The notes under the pieces were generated by a model. That model saw only the letters and a program-made list of their open reading frames with translations, was not told the DNA's origin and made no database searches. The position numbers were made by a program, and so were the translations under genes. From Faecalicoccus acidiformans (GTDB lineage Bacteria; Bacillota_I; Bacilli_A; Erysipelotrichales; Erysipelotrichaceae): a stretch of DNA of 40,870 nucleotides. Location: the NCBI RefSeq assembly GCF_014202635.1, contig NZ_JACHHD010000016.1:1-40870 (forward strand), written 5' to 3'. Of the stretch, positions 14,165 through 22,559 are shown piece after piece (within the stretch, counting starts at the first letter, position 1; each line of letters starts with the position of its first letter).

Positions 14165-14281
14165 ATAAAAAGTGAAAAGCCAGGCTAAGGGGGTGCCTGA
14201 CTTTTCAAAAAATTAAGGGGATAGAAAATAGTATGAATATCAAAATGACTTCATACCGGCAAGGTCTTCTATTCCTTGCTT
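14165..14281 (-). ncRNA. Candidate structured small RNA, three hairpins
   Basis: On the minus strand an extended -10 (TGCTATACT, 14296-14288) predicts a start near 14281. The RNA would fold into GCAAGG/CCTTGC (14259-14279), GTATGAA/TTCATAC (14231-14256) and a strong terminator of 12 of 13 pairs (TGAAAAGTCAGGC with GCCTGGCTTTTCA, 14207-14173) followed by CTTTTT. No open frame fills it. The linker has CCCCTTAATTTTTT. It ends before the HIT promoter. I cannot match it to a known RNA family. Confidence 0.55.
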
Positions 14282-14512
14282 GCACTAAGTATAGCACAGC
14301 TAAAAACAAATAATGTGTGAATTTTATGGGAAAATATGTGAAATCGAATTGAAATATCCACTTTGTGGGGACTAACAACCAGTTTTTCTAGATTTTTTTA
14401 TAGAACAGACCATAAATGAATCTAAAAAACTGAAAAAAATAAATAAAACAACTTCCTTATGATTTTAGGCTCTACGGATTATGCTATAATAAACATCAAA
14501 TGGGGGTTCATC
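14282..14512. other. AT-rich intergenic region with imperfect hairpin and murF promoter
   Basis: No gene is seen here. CAGTTTTTCTAGATT (14380-14394) and AATCTAAAAAACTG (14419-14432) form an imperfect 14-bp inverted repeat of unknown role; neither strand has a T-run after it. The murF promoter is probably the extended -10 TGCTATAAT (14482-14490) without a clear -35. Confidence 0.5.
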
Positions 14513-15874
14513 ATGATAGAGACTACTGTTCGTGAGATCGCATCGATGCTCCATGCGCCTGTTTTAGGGCCCGATACGGTCAAGATTCAAGGAATCTGCA
14601 TTGATTCTAGAAAAATTGAAAACAGTCATTTGTATGTTCCATTGATAGGGCAAAGAGCGGATGGGCATACTTTTATAGAACAAGTAAAAGAAAAAGGGTG
14701 TGCTGCAGCTTTGTGGCAAAAAGATCATACACCTTATCCGGAGAATATAGCTCTTGTCTTAGTGGAAGATACTTTAAAAGCTTTACAAAATCTTGCCAAA
14801 GCTTATTTACAACAACTTCAAGGCACAATCGTTGCCATTACCGGGTCTAACGGGAAAACAAGCTGTAAAGATATGCTTTATTCGATCTGTTCTTTGGAGA
14901 AAAAAACACAGAAGACACAGGGAAATCAGAATAATGAAATTGGTTTGCCTTTAACGATTTTATCTTTAGATCCCGATGTAGAGATCATTATTCTTGAGAT
15001 GGGGATGGAGAATCGGAATGAAATATCTTTTTTATGCTCGATTGCACCTCCAGATATTTCCGTGATCACGACGATCGGTTCTGCACATATGGAAAATTTG
15101 GGCGGGAAGAAACAAATTGCTCAGGCTAAGTTAGAGATCTTGGATCATTTAAAACCAGGAGGACTTTTCTTATACGATAAAGATAGTCCTGAAATCGATG
15201 AGTGTTTAAAGGAAATGCATATAGATCCATCCAAAAAGATCGTTTCTTTTGGAACACAGGGGGATATTTCTTTGACATCCGATGTAAAAGTGATCGAAGA
15301 TCATATTTGTTTTTCTTGTTCTTTGTGTTCCGATGTAAACATCAACAGTTTGGGGAAGATCCAAGCTCATAATGCCTTGCCTTGTATCTATATTGCCTCT
15401 TTTTTAGGAATCTCTATGAAGTCGATCAAAGAGGGGCTTTCGCATTTGGAAATGACGGGCATGCGCATGCAGCTAGATCATATTGCTCAGGCAAAAATCT
15501 TGAATGATGCTTACAAATCCAACCCGGAAAGCGCTAAAGCGGCTATTGATGCTTTGATGACTCTTGACGCATCTTTACATATTGCTTGTTTAGGGGATAT
15601 GCTGGATCTAGGTCCTGATGAAGTCTTGCTCCATGAAGAAATTGGAGATTATGCATTTGATCATGGTGTTGATATTGTTTGTGGGTATGGACCATTGTCT
15701 TTGAAGATGATCGAACATTGCAAAGATAAAAAAGGATATTGGTTTGAAACCAAAGAAGAGATGGGAAAATTTCTTCGACCATATCTCCAGCAAGATTGTG
15801 CGATCTTAGTGAAAGGGTCCCGAAGTATGGGGATGGATGTGCTTGTTGATATTTTGAAAGGGGAATTGAAATGA
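14513..15874 (+). CDS. murF: UDP-MurNAc-tripeptide--D-alanyl-D-Xaa ligase MurF
   Basis: MurF attaches a D,D-dipeptide to UDP-MurNAc-tripeptide with ATP. The 453 residues show the N-terminal GICIDSRKI and VPLIGQRADGHTFI, the ATP loop VAITGSNGKTSCKD, NEIGLPLTIL, EMGMENRNEI, and C-terminal ILNDAYKSNPESAKAAI with GDMLDLG. The start at 14513 follows GGGGG by 7 bases and removes an unconvincing N-terminal extension. It leads an operon murF-ligase-racemase-VanT-like membrane protein, with a 4-base overlap to the ligase. That context suggests its dipeptide substrate may be D-Ala-D-Ser; MurF enzymes tolerate this in vancomycin-resistant bacteria. Confidence 0.94.
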   Translation: MIETTVREIASMLHAPVLGPDTVKIQGICIDSRKIENSHLYVPLIGQRADGHTFIEQVKEKGCAAALWQKDHTPYPENIALVLVEDTLKALQNLAKAYLQQLQGTIVAITGSNGKTSCKDMLYSICSLEKKTQKTQGNQNNEIGLPLTILSLDPDVEIIILEMGMENRNEISFLCSIAPPDISVITTIGSAHMENLGGKKQIAQAKLEILDHLKPGGLFLYDKDSPEIDECLKEMHIDPSKKIVSFGTQGDISLTSDVKVIEDHICFSCSLCSDVNINSLGKIQAHNALPCIYIASFLGISMKSIKEGLSHLEMTGMRMQLDHIAQAKILNDAYKSNPESAKAAIDALMTLDASLHIACLGDMLDLGPDEVLLHEEIGDYAFDHGVDIVCGYGPLSLKMIEHCKDKKGYWFETKEEMGKFLRPYLQQDCAILVKGSRSMGMDVLVDILKGELK

Positions 15875-16926
15875 ATCGATATAATTTAGCTGTTTTATTT
15901 GGGGGCCAGAGTTCGGAATACTCCGTCTCTTTACATTCGACGGCATCGTTTTTACGCCAGATCCATGCGGATAAATATAACATTGTCCTGATTGGGATCG
16001 ACCCCAACGGCATCTTTTATTATTACGACGGAAGCATCGATGCGATTGAACACGATACATGGAGACAAGATGCCACTTGTACACCATGTGCCTTTGTTCA
16101 TAAAGGGATCATTCGTTTAGATAAACCGGAAGAAAAGATCGAATTGGATGTGGCATTTCCGGTTCTTCATGGAAAAAACGGAGAAGACGGATGCATCCAA
16201 GGCCTATTGGAATTGATGAATATCCATTATGTAGGATGCGATGTAATGAGTTCTTCTATTAGTATGGATAAAGAAATCATGCATATTCTTTGCAAGGAAG
16301 CGGATATCCCATGTGCTCCATATGTCTGTCTGAAAAAATTCGAAACGAATCCGACTTTCGAAGAAATCGAAAAACAGATCCCGCTTCCGTGGATCATTAA
16401 GCCATGCAATGCGGGAAGCAGTTATGGTGTACATAAAGTGGAATCTAAAGATGATTTCGAACCGGCTGTGGAAGATGCCTTCTATTATGACGGGCGCGGG
16501 AAGATTTTGGTTGAAAAAGCAATTGACGGCTTTGAAATCGGTTGCGCAGTGATGGGAAATGAAACGGTTTTTACCGGTAGTATCGATGAAATTCAGATCC
16601 ATGGCAGCATCTTTGACTTTGAGGGGAAATACGAAGATAAAGGAGCCGATATCATCTGCCCGGCTCGTATCGAGCCCAAACAATTTAAAGAGGCACAAGA
16701 ATTGGCTTATCGAACATACAAGGCGATGAATTGTACCGGCTTAGCACGGGTCGATATGTTTTTGACAAGCGAAGGACGAATCATTTTAAATGAGTTGAAT
16801 ACAATTCCAGGCTTTACGGACACAAGCCGTTATCCTTCCATGATGAGAGAAGCCGGAATCGGCTTTTCTGACTTGATCGATCGTCTGATTGAACTGGCTA
16901 TGCAAAGGAAGGTTGGCGTATGTTAG
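15871..16926 (+). CDS. ddl: D-Ala--D-Xaa ligase of the VanC/VanG type, probably D-Ala--D-Ser ligase
   Basis: The protein is an ATP-grasp ligase of 351 residues. Compared with what I know of VanC and VanG ligases it is strikingly alike: FGGQSSEYSVSLHSTAS, FPVLHGKNGEDGCIQGLLEL (97-116), YVGCDVMSSSISMDK, KPCNAGSSYGV, FEIGCAVMGNE, RVDMFLTSEG and NELNTIPGFT. In VanG the residues Asp243 and Phe252 favour D-Ser in the second site. Here Asp239 (SIDEI) and Phe248 (SIFDFEGKY) are in the same places nine residues apart, where ordinary D-Ala-D-Ala ligases have Tyr (FYDYEAKY). I infer D-Ser use; broad D-Ala/D-Ser specificity remains possible, since no other ddl is in the window. It overlaps murF by 4 and the racemase by 7 bases. 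Confidence 0.88.
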   Translation: MNRYNLAVLFGGQSSEYSVSLHSTASFLRQIHADKYNIVLIGIDPNGIFYYYDGSIDAIEHDTWRQDATCTPCAFVHKGIIRLDKPEEKIELDVAFPVLHGKNGEDGCIQGLLELMNIHYVGCDVMSSSISMDKEIMHILCKEADIPCAPYVCLKKFETNPTFEEIEKQIPLPWIIKPCNAGSSYGVHKVESKDDFEPAVEDAFYYDGRGKILVEKAIDGFEIGCAVMGNETVFTGSIDEIQIHGSIFDFEGKYEDKGADIICPARIEPKQFKEAQELAYRTYKAMNCTGLARVDMFLTSEGRIILNELNTIPGFTDTSRYPSMMREAGIGFSDLIDRLIELAMQRKVGVC

Positions 16927-18071
16927 AAAGCTATAGTCGAAGTTGGACAGAGATCAATTATTCGGCCATTGCTCATAATGTGAAAGAGATCCAGAAACTT
17001 GTAGGAAAGACTAAGATCATGGGAATTGTCAAAGCGAACGCCTATGGGCATGGAGATGTTGAATGTGCTCGGGTCCTGGCAGATTGCGGGATTGACTTTT
17101 TTGGAGTCAGCAGCGTCGATGAAGCTTTGCGTTTGCGCCAGGGTGGGATCCGGGAATCGATCCTGATCTTAGGGTATACACCGCCGGAACATTTTCATTA
17201 CTTGGTTGAAAAGCAGATCACACAGTCTTTGGTCTCCTTAGAGTATGCCAAGAAATTGAGCGCTTATGCGCAAAGTGTACAGAGCTACATTCATTGCCAT
17301 TGTAAAGTAGATACGGGAATGAATCGGACTGGAATCGTTTACCAAGATCAAGAAAAGAACATGGAAGCCATCTTCGAAGAATATCGTCTTCCGGGTTTGA
17401 AAGTGGAAGGAATCTTTTCTCATTTTCCGGTTAGCGATGACCTTGGATCGGAAAGTAAGGCTTTTACACAACATCAGATTGAATTATTTCAGGAAGTCTG
17501 CGATCGCCTACAATCAGAAGGACTGGATCCGGGATTAAGGCACATACAAAATAGTTATGGAATTTTAAACTACCAAGATTTGGGCATGGATTATTGTCGT
17601 CCAGGTCTATTGTATATGGGGGTAACCAGCGATGATGAGATCCCGATCGTTTCTCAGCCTGATTTTATTCCGATTTTAAGCTGGTATGCCAATATTAGTT
17701 TGGTCAAATGGATCCATGAAGGACAGACTGTTAGTTATGGACGACATTTTACCGCTATAAAAGATACAAAAGTGGCAACGATCTCGGTTGGATATGCAGA
17801 TGGTTTGCATCGAATCGTATCCAATCAAGGTTTAGAAGTATTAGTGCATGGGAAACGATGCCCGATTATTGGAAATATCTGCATGGATCAATGTATGGTC
17901 GACGTTACAAACGTTGCAGATGTCCAAGAAGGAGATATTGTTGTGATCGTGGGGCAACAAGGAGATCAGAAAGTAACCATCGACGAGATTTCACGAAAAT
18001 CACATTCCATAAACAACGAAACTTTGTGTGCGATCTCATCCCGTGTTCCGCGTTTAAGAAAGAGAGATTAG
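16920..18071 (+). CDS. alr: Alanine racemase-fold enzyme, probably serine/alanine racemase
   Basis: The PLP-dependent racemase has 383 residues. Lys38 in GIVKANAYGHG is the PLP lysine, and the catalytic Tyr lies in SVGYADG. The substrate-site loop reads SINNETLC where typical alanine racemases read TINYEVPC or TIAYELMC, so the conserved Tyr (Tyr354 in Geobacillus) is replaced by Asn366. VanT serine racemases have Asn at that position (VanTG Asn696), and changing Tyr354 in alanine racemase raises serine activity, so L-Ser to D-Ser racemisation is a firm prediction. The neighbours (VanC/G-type ligase upstream, VanT-like membrane protein 4 bases downstream) agree. D-Ala production is probably retained. 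Confidence 0.9.
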   Translation: MLESYSRSWTEINYSAIAHNVKEIQKLVGKTKIMGIVKANAYGHGDVECARVLADCGIDFFGVSSVDEALRLRQGGIRESILILGYTPPEHFHYLVEKQITQSLVSLEYAKKLSAYAQSVQSYIHCHCKVDTGMNRTGIVYQDQEKNMEAIFEEYRLPGLKVEGIFSHFPVSDDLGSESKAFTQHQIELFQEVCDRLQSEGLDPGLRHIQNSYGILNYQDLGMDYCRPGLLYMGVTSDDEIPIVSQPDFIPILSWYANISLVKWIHEGQTVSYGRHFTAIKDTKVATISVGYADGLHRIVSNQGLEVLVHGKRCPIIGNICMDQCMVDVTNVADVQEGDIVVIVGQQGDQKVTIDEISRKSHSINNETLCAISSRVPRLRKRD

Positions 18072-18075
18072 AAAC

Positions 18076-19089
18076 ATGGCTAGAAAACAACTGGCGGCCA
18101 TCGATATTGCCAAATATGTCAGCGCTCTTTTGGTCGTCTGTATTCATACATTTCCATTTATTGATATCAATGAAACGTTCAATACTTATTTCATTCAGAC
18201 AGTATGCCGAATGGCTGTACCGTTTTTCTTTACAATCAGCGGTTATTTCTTCTTTCGTAAATTGACAAATGATGAAGAAGAAAATAAGGAATTGTTGAAG
18301 CGATATCTTTTTCGACTGTTGAAGATCTATTTGATCTGGACTGTCATTTATTTGCCTTATACGATTTATAATTATGTCAGTGCCGGCACAGGCTGGATTG
18401 GTATTATATCGTATCTGCGAAACTTTCTGTTGAATGGATCTTATTATCATTTATGGTTTTTGCCGGCTTTGATGACTGGAATGATCATCGCATATTTTCT
18501 CTATCAGAAAAAAGGCATGATCTTTATGTTGAAAGTTTCACTGATTCTTTACTTTGTTGGCTATCTTTTGAATGTGTTTGCACCATTGTGGGAATCGATT
18601 CCAGTGATCAGTTTCTTGTTCCGGTTCTTTACTGTCACAATTACGACCAGCCGGAATGGATTCTTCTTTGCTCCGATCTTTATTGGAATTGGATGCCTGT
18701 TGGCAAGGACCAAACGTTTATCGGGACGGTTTTCACAGATTGCCTTGATCATCAGCTTTGCACTGCTGGTCATGGAAGTGACATTGTATATTATATTGGG
18801 CATGATGCGTGATTTAACAAGTATGTATCTCAGTTTGATCCCAACGACTTATTTCCTGGTCAATACTTTATTGACGATGAAGATTCCTTATAAGCCTACT
18901 TATCGCAGCATGCGGGAGGATTCGTTGTTGATTTATACTGTCCATATTTTGTTTGTGGTTCCGTTATTGGCTTTGTTGCCCAATGCCCATATCGTCGTGT
19001 ATTTTTTAACGATTGCTTTGTCTCAAGGTTTTGCCTCTTTAGTGGTAAAATATAAAAAGCAATTTCCTATATTAAAAGAATTATTATGA
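18076..19089 (+). CDS. Acyltransferase-3-type membrane protein resembling the VanT membrane domain
   Basis: The 337-residue protein has about ten TM helices with the acyltransferase-3 pattern: AAIDIAKYVSALLVVCIHTF at the start, VPFFFTISGYFFF, YYHLWFLPALMTG, RNGFFFAPIFIGIGCLLAR and TSMYLSLIPTTYF. These segments line up with the N-terminal membrane half of VanT (for example VPFFFMISGYYVF, YHLWYFPALITG, RNGIFF), which in VanC- and VanG-type enterococci is fused to the racemase and supplies L-Ser. Here it is a separate gene, directly after the racemase instead of before it. I infer L-Ser uptake or racemase support; O-acetylation of wall sugars is the alternative. The next gene overlaps by 4 bases. 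Confidence 0.75.
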   Translation: MARKQLAAIDIAKYVSALLVVCIHTFPFIDINETFNTYFIQTVCRMAVPFFFTISGYFFFRKLTNDEEENKELLKRYLFRLLKIYLIWTVIYLPYTIYNYVSAGTGWIGIISYLRNFLLNGSYYHLWFLPALMTGMIIAYFLYQKKGMIFMLKVSLILYFVGYLLNVFAPLWESIPVISFLFRFFTVTITTSRNGFFFAPIFIGIGCLLARTKRLSGRFSQIALIISFALLVMEVTLYIILGMMRDLTSMYLSLIPTTYFLVNTLLTMKIPYKPTYRSMREDSLLIYTVHILFVVPLLALLPNAHIVVYFLTIALSQGFASLVVKYKKQFPILKELL

Positions 19090-20651
19090 TACGGATTTCA
19101 CAAATCAAGTGCCTTCGTGAGGATCAAATCGAGGGCCAGATCTTAAAGAAGTTGCATATCTTAAAAAAAGATCTTTTCGCATGGCAGATCCATCGAAGAA
19201 GTGTGGATGCCCGCCACCAAAAGATCCTTTTTTCGTATACTGTCGATGCGCAAGTTCGAAATGAAAAACGTTTTTTAAAATTGCGGGATGTCTCTTTAAG
19301 CCCGGATGAAACGTATCATGATGTTTGTCCAGGATCTACGCTCTTAAAACATCGCCCCGTGGTTGTCGGCTTTGGTCCTGCCGGCATGTTTGCGGCCTTG
19401 CAGTTAGCCAAGCAAGGCTATCGCCCTCTTGTGATTGAAAGAGGAAGTGAGATTTCTCAGCGCCAACAAAAAGTTAAAACATTTTGGAATGGGGGACCTC
19501 TGGATCCAGAATGCAATGTTCAGTTTGGGCAAGGCGGTGCTGGAGCCTTTAGTGATGGAAAACTAACAACGCGCTCTAAAGATCCGCGCAGCCGCAAAGT
19601 CTTGCGAGAATTTGTAGATTTAGGAGCCGATCCGGATATTTTGATCGATGCCCATCCTCATATCGGAACAGATGGCTTTGTTCCGATCCTCAAACATTTA
19701 GACCAGCGATTACGAGCACTGGGGGCGGATATCTATTACGATACGTGTTTGGAGGATCTGGTGATAGAAGATGGGAAGTTAAAAGCAATTCAGACATCGC
19801 GAGGAAAAATCTCATGCGAACAACTGATTCTGAGTATTGGGCACAGTGCTTCTGATACGATCCGGATGTGTGCGAAGAACGGATTGCATATGGAAAACAA
19901 ACCTTTTGCGGTAGGGGTTCGAATCGAGCATAAACAAGCATTTATTGATCAGGCTATTTTACATGAAATGGCTAAAGATGATCGCTTTCGACCTGCCCGT
20001 TACCAGTTATCGATGACAGCATCTAACCAAAAAGGGGTGTACACATTCTGTATGTGTCCAGGAGGACTAGTGATTCCATGTTCTTCTTCCGAAGGAAAAT
20101 TGGTTGTGAATGGAATGAGCTATGCGGCAAGAGATGGAGAAAATGCCAACAGCGCGCTATTGGTTCAGGTGAATGAAAAAGACTATGGGACCAAGCTTTT
20201 CGCAGGCTTGGAGTATCAGGAAGCACTCGAGAAAAAAGCATTTTCATTAGGAAAAGATTATCGGGCCTGTGTTCAGTTGAGTAAGGATTATCTGCAGGGA
20301 ATCTGCTCGAAAGAGTTCGGAACAGTTTCCAGCACTTATTGTCGGCAGACGACATTTGTTGATTTAAATACATTGTTTTCCGATTCAGTAAATCAGGCAC
20401 TGCATGAAGGACTTGTTCAATTTGAAAAGAGGATTCCTGGATTTAGCTTGGACGATGCGATTATGACTGCGGTTGAATCACGGAGCAGTGCAGCGGTCCG
20501 TATCGTAAGAAATGAGGATCTTCAATCCAATATCAAAGGGATCTATCCATGTGGAGAAGGATCGGGCTATGCCGGCGGCATAATGACCAGTGCGATAGAT
20601 GGTCTTCGGTGTGCGGAAAAGATTATTGAATCTTTTGCGAAACCACTATAA
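19086..20651 (+). CDS. FAD-dependent dehydrogenase, COG2509 type
   Basis: The 521-residue flavoprotein has a roughly 90-residue N-terminal domain, then the FAD-binding Rossmann loop VVGFGPAGMFAALQLA (residues 93-108) with VIERG closing the second strand, NVQFGQGGAGAFSDGKL, a GHSASDT loop, the TFCMCPGG segment and GEGSGYAGGIMTSAIDG at the end. This is the pattern of the widespread uncharacterised FAD-dependent dehydrogenases (YtfP/COG2509). Substrate unknown. It overlaps the VanT-like gene by 4 bases and is followed 24 bases on by yqeG. Confidence 0.88.
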   Translation: MIRISQIKCLREDQIEGQILKKLHILKKDLFAWQIHRRSVDARHQKILFSYTVDAQVRNEKRFLKLRDVSLSPDETYHDVCPGSTLLKHRPVVVGFGPAGMFAALQLAKQGYRPLVIERGSEISQRQQKVKTFWNGGPLDPECNVQFGQGGAGAFSDGKLTTRSKDPRSRKVLREFVDLGADPDILIDAHPHIGTDGFVPILKHLDQRLRALGADIYYDTCLEDLVIEDGKLKAIQTSRGKISCEQLILSIGHSASDTIRMCAKNGLHMENKPFAVGVRIEHKQAFIDQAILHEMAKDDRFRPARYQLSMTASNQKGVYTFCMCPGGLVIPCSSSEGKLVVNGMSYAARDGENANSALLVQVNEKDYGTKLFAGLEYQEALEKKAFSLGKDYRACVQLSKDYLQGICSKEFGTVSSTYCRQTTFVDLNTLFSDSVNQALHEGLVQFEKRIPGFSLDDAIMTAVESRSSAAVRIVRNEDLQSNIKGIYPCGEGSGYAGGIMTSAIDGLRCAEKIIESFAKPL

Positions 20652-20675
20652 AATGGGAAAAAGTAAGGAGGAACC

Positions 20676-21197
20676 ATGTCACTTTTCAAACCGGACTACT
20701 ATGTTTCCAGTTATCGAAAGATCGATATCGACCGTCTAAAACAGGCGGGGATCCGTTTGCTTTTGTGTGATATAGACAATACATTGATGGCTTACAACGA
20801 GAAGGTCCCTAATCAGGAAGTGATCGCTTTTATCGAAAAGGTGAAAGCTTCAGGGATTACAGTGGCTCTTTGTTCCAATGCGACAAAAAAAAGAGCATAT
20901 CGTTTTGGTGAAGATCTGCACGTTTCTCAAGTCTATTATCTATCTTGTAAGCCGATGCCATTTCGGTTCTGGAAGGCGGTTAAAGATCACCATTGTCAAA
21001 AAAATGAAGTGGCAATTTTGGGGGATCAGCTTTTTACGGATGTCTTGGGAGGCAATTTGGCAGGAATCTATGTAATCTTAACGGCGCCGATTTCCAAAGT
21101 GGATCGCTCGACCACGAAGTTTACGAGAAAATTTGAGAATTTTGTTTTCCGAAGATTAGAAAAAAAAGGTTTTCAGAAAGGAGTATACGATGACTAA
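20676..21197 (+). CDS. yqeG: YqeG-family HAD phosphatase
   Basis: A HAD subclass IIIA phosphatase of 173 residues. The nucleophile motif is LLLCDIDNTLMAYNE (first Asp at about 32), motif II is VALCSNATKK, the basic residue lies in KPMPFRFWKAV, and the acidic motif is AILGDQLFTDVLGGNLAG. YqeG always travels with yqeH in Bacillota; its substrate is not firmly known. AAGGAGG precedes the ATG, and the stop overlaps yqeH by 8 bases. Confidence 0.93.
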   Translation: MSLFKPDYYVSSYRKIDIDRLKQAGIRLLLCDIDNTLMAYNEKVPNQEVIAFIEKVKASGITVALCSNATKKRAYRFGEDLHVSQVYYLSCKPMPFRFWKAVKDHHCQKNEVAILGDQLFTDVLGGNLAGIYVILTAPISKVDRSTTKFTRKFENFVFRRLEKKGFQKGVYDD

Positions 21198-22269
21198 GTA
21201 TTGTAAGGGGTGCGGCATCGCTTTACAAAACGATGATCCGCAAGGGTTAGGCTATGTCCCGGCTCTTGATGCCAGTTATTGTCAGCGCTGTTATAAGATT
21301 CGCCATTATGATCAGGTGACGATCTCGATGCAGCAAGGCATTGAGTCCAATCAAACTTTAGAAAAGATCAATAAGATCGATGGCATCGTATTCTGGGTCG
21401 TTGATTTATTCACTTTTGAAGCCAGCATGATCTCTCGTTTAAATCAAAAACTGCCGGGGAAAGAGATCATTATGATCCTGACCAAACGAGATGTCTTGCC
21501 CAAAACGTTACAAGATGAAAAAATTCTACGTTTTGTTCGACAACGCTTGCAAGAAGAGAATATCAATGTCAAAGATATCTTGATTTGCGGGCATCTGTTA
21601 AAACATGATGAAAAAAGCACACAGAATTTGATGAAGATCGTGCAAGCCATTCAAACGTATCGCCAAGGACAAGATGTGATTTTTATGGGAGTGGCCAATG
21701 CGGGGAAATCTACGATCCTAAATCGTTTAATGGCATCGAAAGATTTGACAATTTCCCGGCATCCGGGAACAACATTGGACCTGGTTCCGATCGAACAAGA
21801 TGGATATACGATCTTTGATTCGCCAGGAATCGAGAATCGCCACAGCATGCTTTCCATCTTAAATCCTCGTGATCTTAAGACGGTGATTCCCACAAAACCG
21901 ATCCGTCCCTTTGTTTCTCAAGCTTTTGAGGATCAAAGCTATGCGGTTGGAGGCTTGGCACGTTTAGATGTTGTAGTAAATGGCAAGGCGAGTGTCGTCG
22001 GTTATTTTTCTCGATCCTTACCGATCCATAGAGGAAAACTATCTACCGCTGATGCTCTTTGGCAAAAACATCTCAATGAAATGCTGGTGCCTTGTGTTGA
22101 TACCTCTTTATTGACGATGCATACATACCATGCTCCGATGATTCGGGAAGAAAAGATGGATGTCGTGATTCATGGATTAGGATGGTTTTGTATCAGCGGC
22201 GCTATTCAAGATGTTTATGTTCGAGTTCATAAAGGAATTCAAGTGTCCTTTAGAAAGGCGATGATTTAA
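21190..22269 (+). CDS. yqeH: Ribosome biogenesis GTPase YqeH
   Basis: YqeH is a circularly permuted GTPase needed for 30S subunit maturation. An N-terminal zinc finger (Cys5, Cys8, Cys31, Cys34) is followed by the permuted order: the G4 motif TKRD comes first, then G1 GVANAGKST, then G3 DSPG. A C-terminal RNA/ribosome-binding region completes 359 residues, the usual length. It overlaps yqeG by 8 bases and yhbY by 1 (TAATG). Confidence 0.95.
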   Translation: MTKYCKGCGIALQNDDPQGLGYVPALDASYCQRCYKIRHYDQVTISMQQGIESNQTLEKINKIDGIVFWVVDLFTFEASMISRLNQKLPGKEIIMILTKRDVLPKTLQDEKILRFVRQRLQEENINVKDILICGHLLKHDEKSTQNLMKIVQAIQTYRQGQDVIFMGVANAGKSTILNRLMASKDLTISRHPGTTLDLVPIEQDGYTIFDSPGIENRHSMLSILNPRDLKTVIPTKPIRPFVSQAFEDQSYAVGGLARLDVVVNGKASVVGYFSRSLPIHRGKLSTADALWQKHLNEMLVPCVDTSLLTMHTYHAPMIREEKMDVVIHGLGWFCISGAIQDVYVRVHKGIQVSFRKAMI

Positions 22270-22559
22270 TGCTTACGACACAAAATAAAAAGTTGTTACG
22301 AAAAATGGCACAATCCATGCGTCCTCTGTTTCAGATTGGAAAAGATGGATTAAGCTACAATTTGATTCGGTCACTAGATGATTCATTAGAAGCGCATGAA
22401 CTGGTAAAATGCACTTTGTTGAAAACAAGCCCCATTGATGTTCGTGAAGCGGCCATTGAATGCTCTTCCCAAACGCACAGTGAAATCGTTCATATCGTAG
22501 GGCGAACGTTTATTCTTTATCGCCGCAGCAAGGAAAATAAGTTAGGGTTAAAGAAATGA
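22269..22559 (+). CDS. yhbY: YhbY-family (CRM domain) ribosome-associated RNA-binding protein
   Basis: At 96 residues this is a single CRM domain: LRKMAQSMRPLFQIGKDGLS carries the GxxG loop, followed by SLEAHELVKCTLLKT and IVHIVGRTFILYRRS. It binds pre-50S particles. It sits between yqeH and nadD as in Bacillus subtilis, but the aroE gene normally found between yqeH and yhbY is missing. The start overlaps the yqeH stop, and the end overlaps nadD by 4 bases. Confidence 0.95.
   Translation: MLTTQNKKLLRKMAQSMRPLFQIGKDGLSYNLIRSLDDSLEAHELVKCTLLKTSPIDVREAAIECSSQTHSEIVHIVGRTFILYRRSKENKLGLKK

Noticed and set aside
17858-18450. Frames on both strands (135 and 181 codons) across the racemase/membrane protein junction
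   Set aside because: Both overlap well-recognised genes with continuous family motifs and lack start signals.
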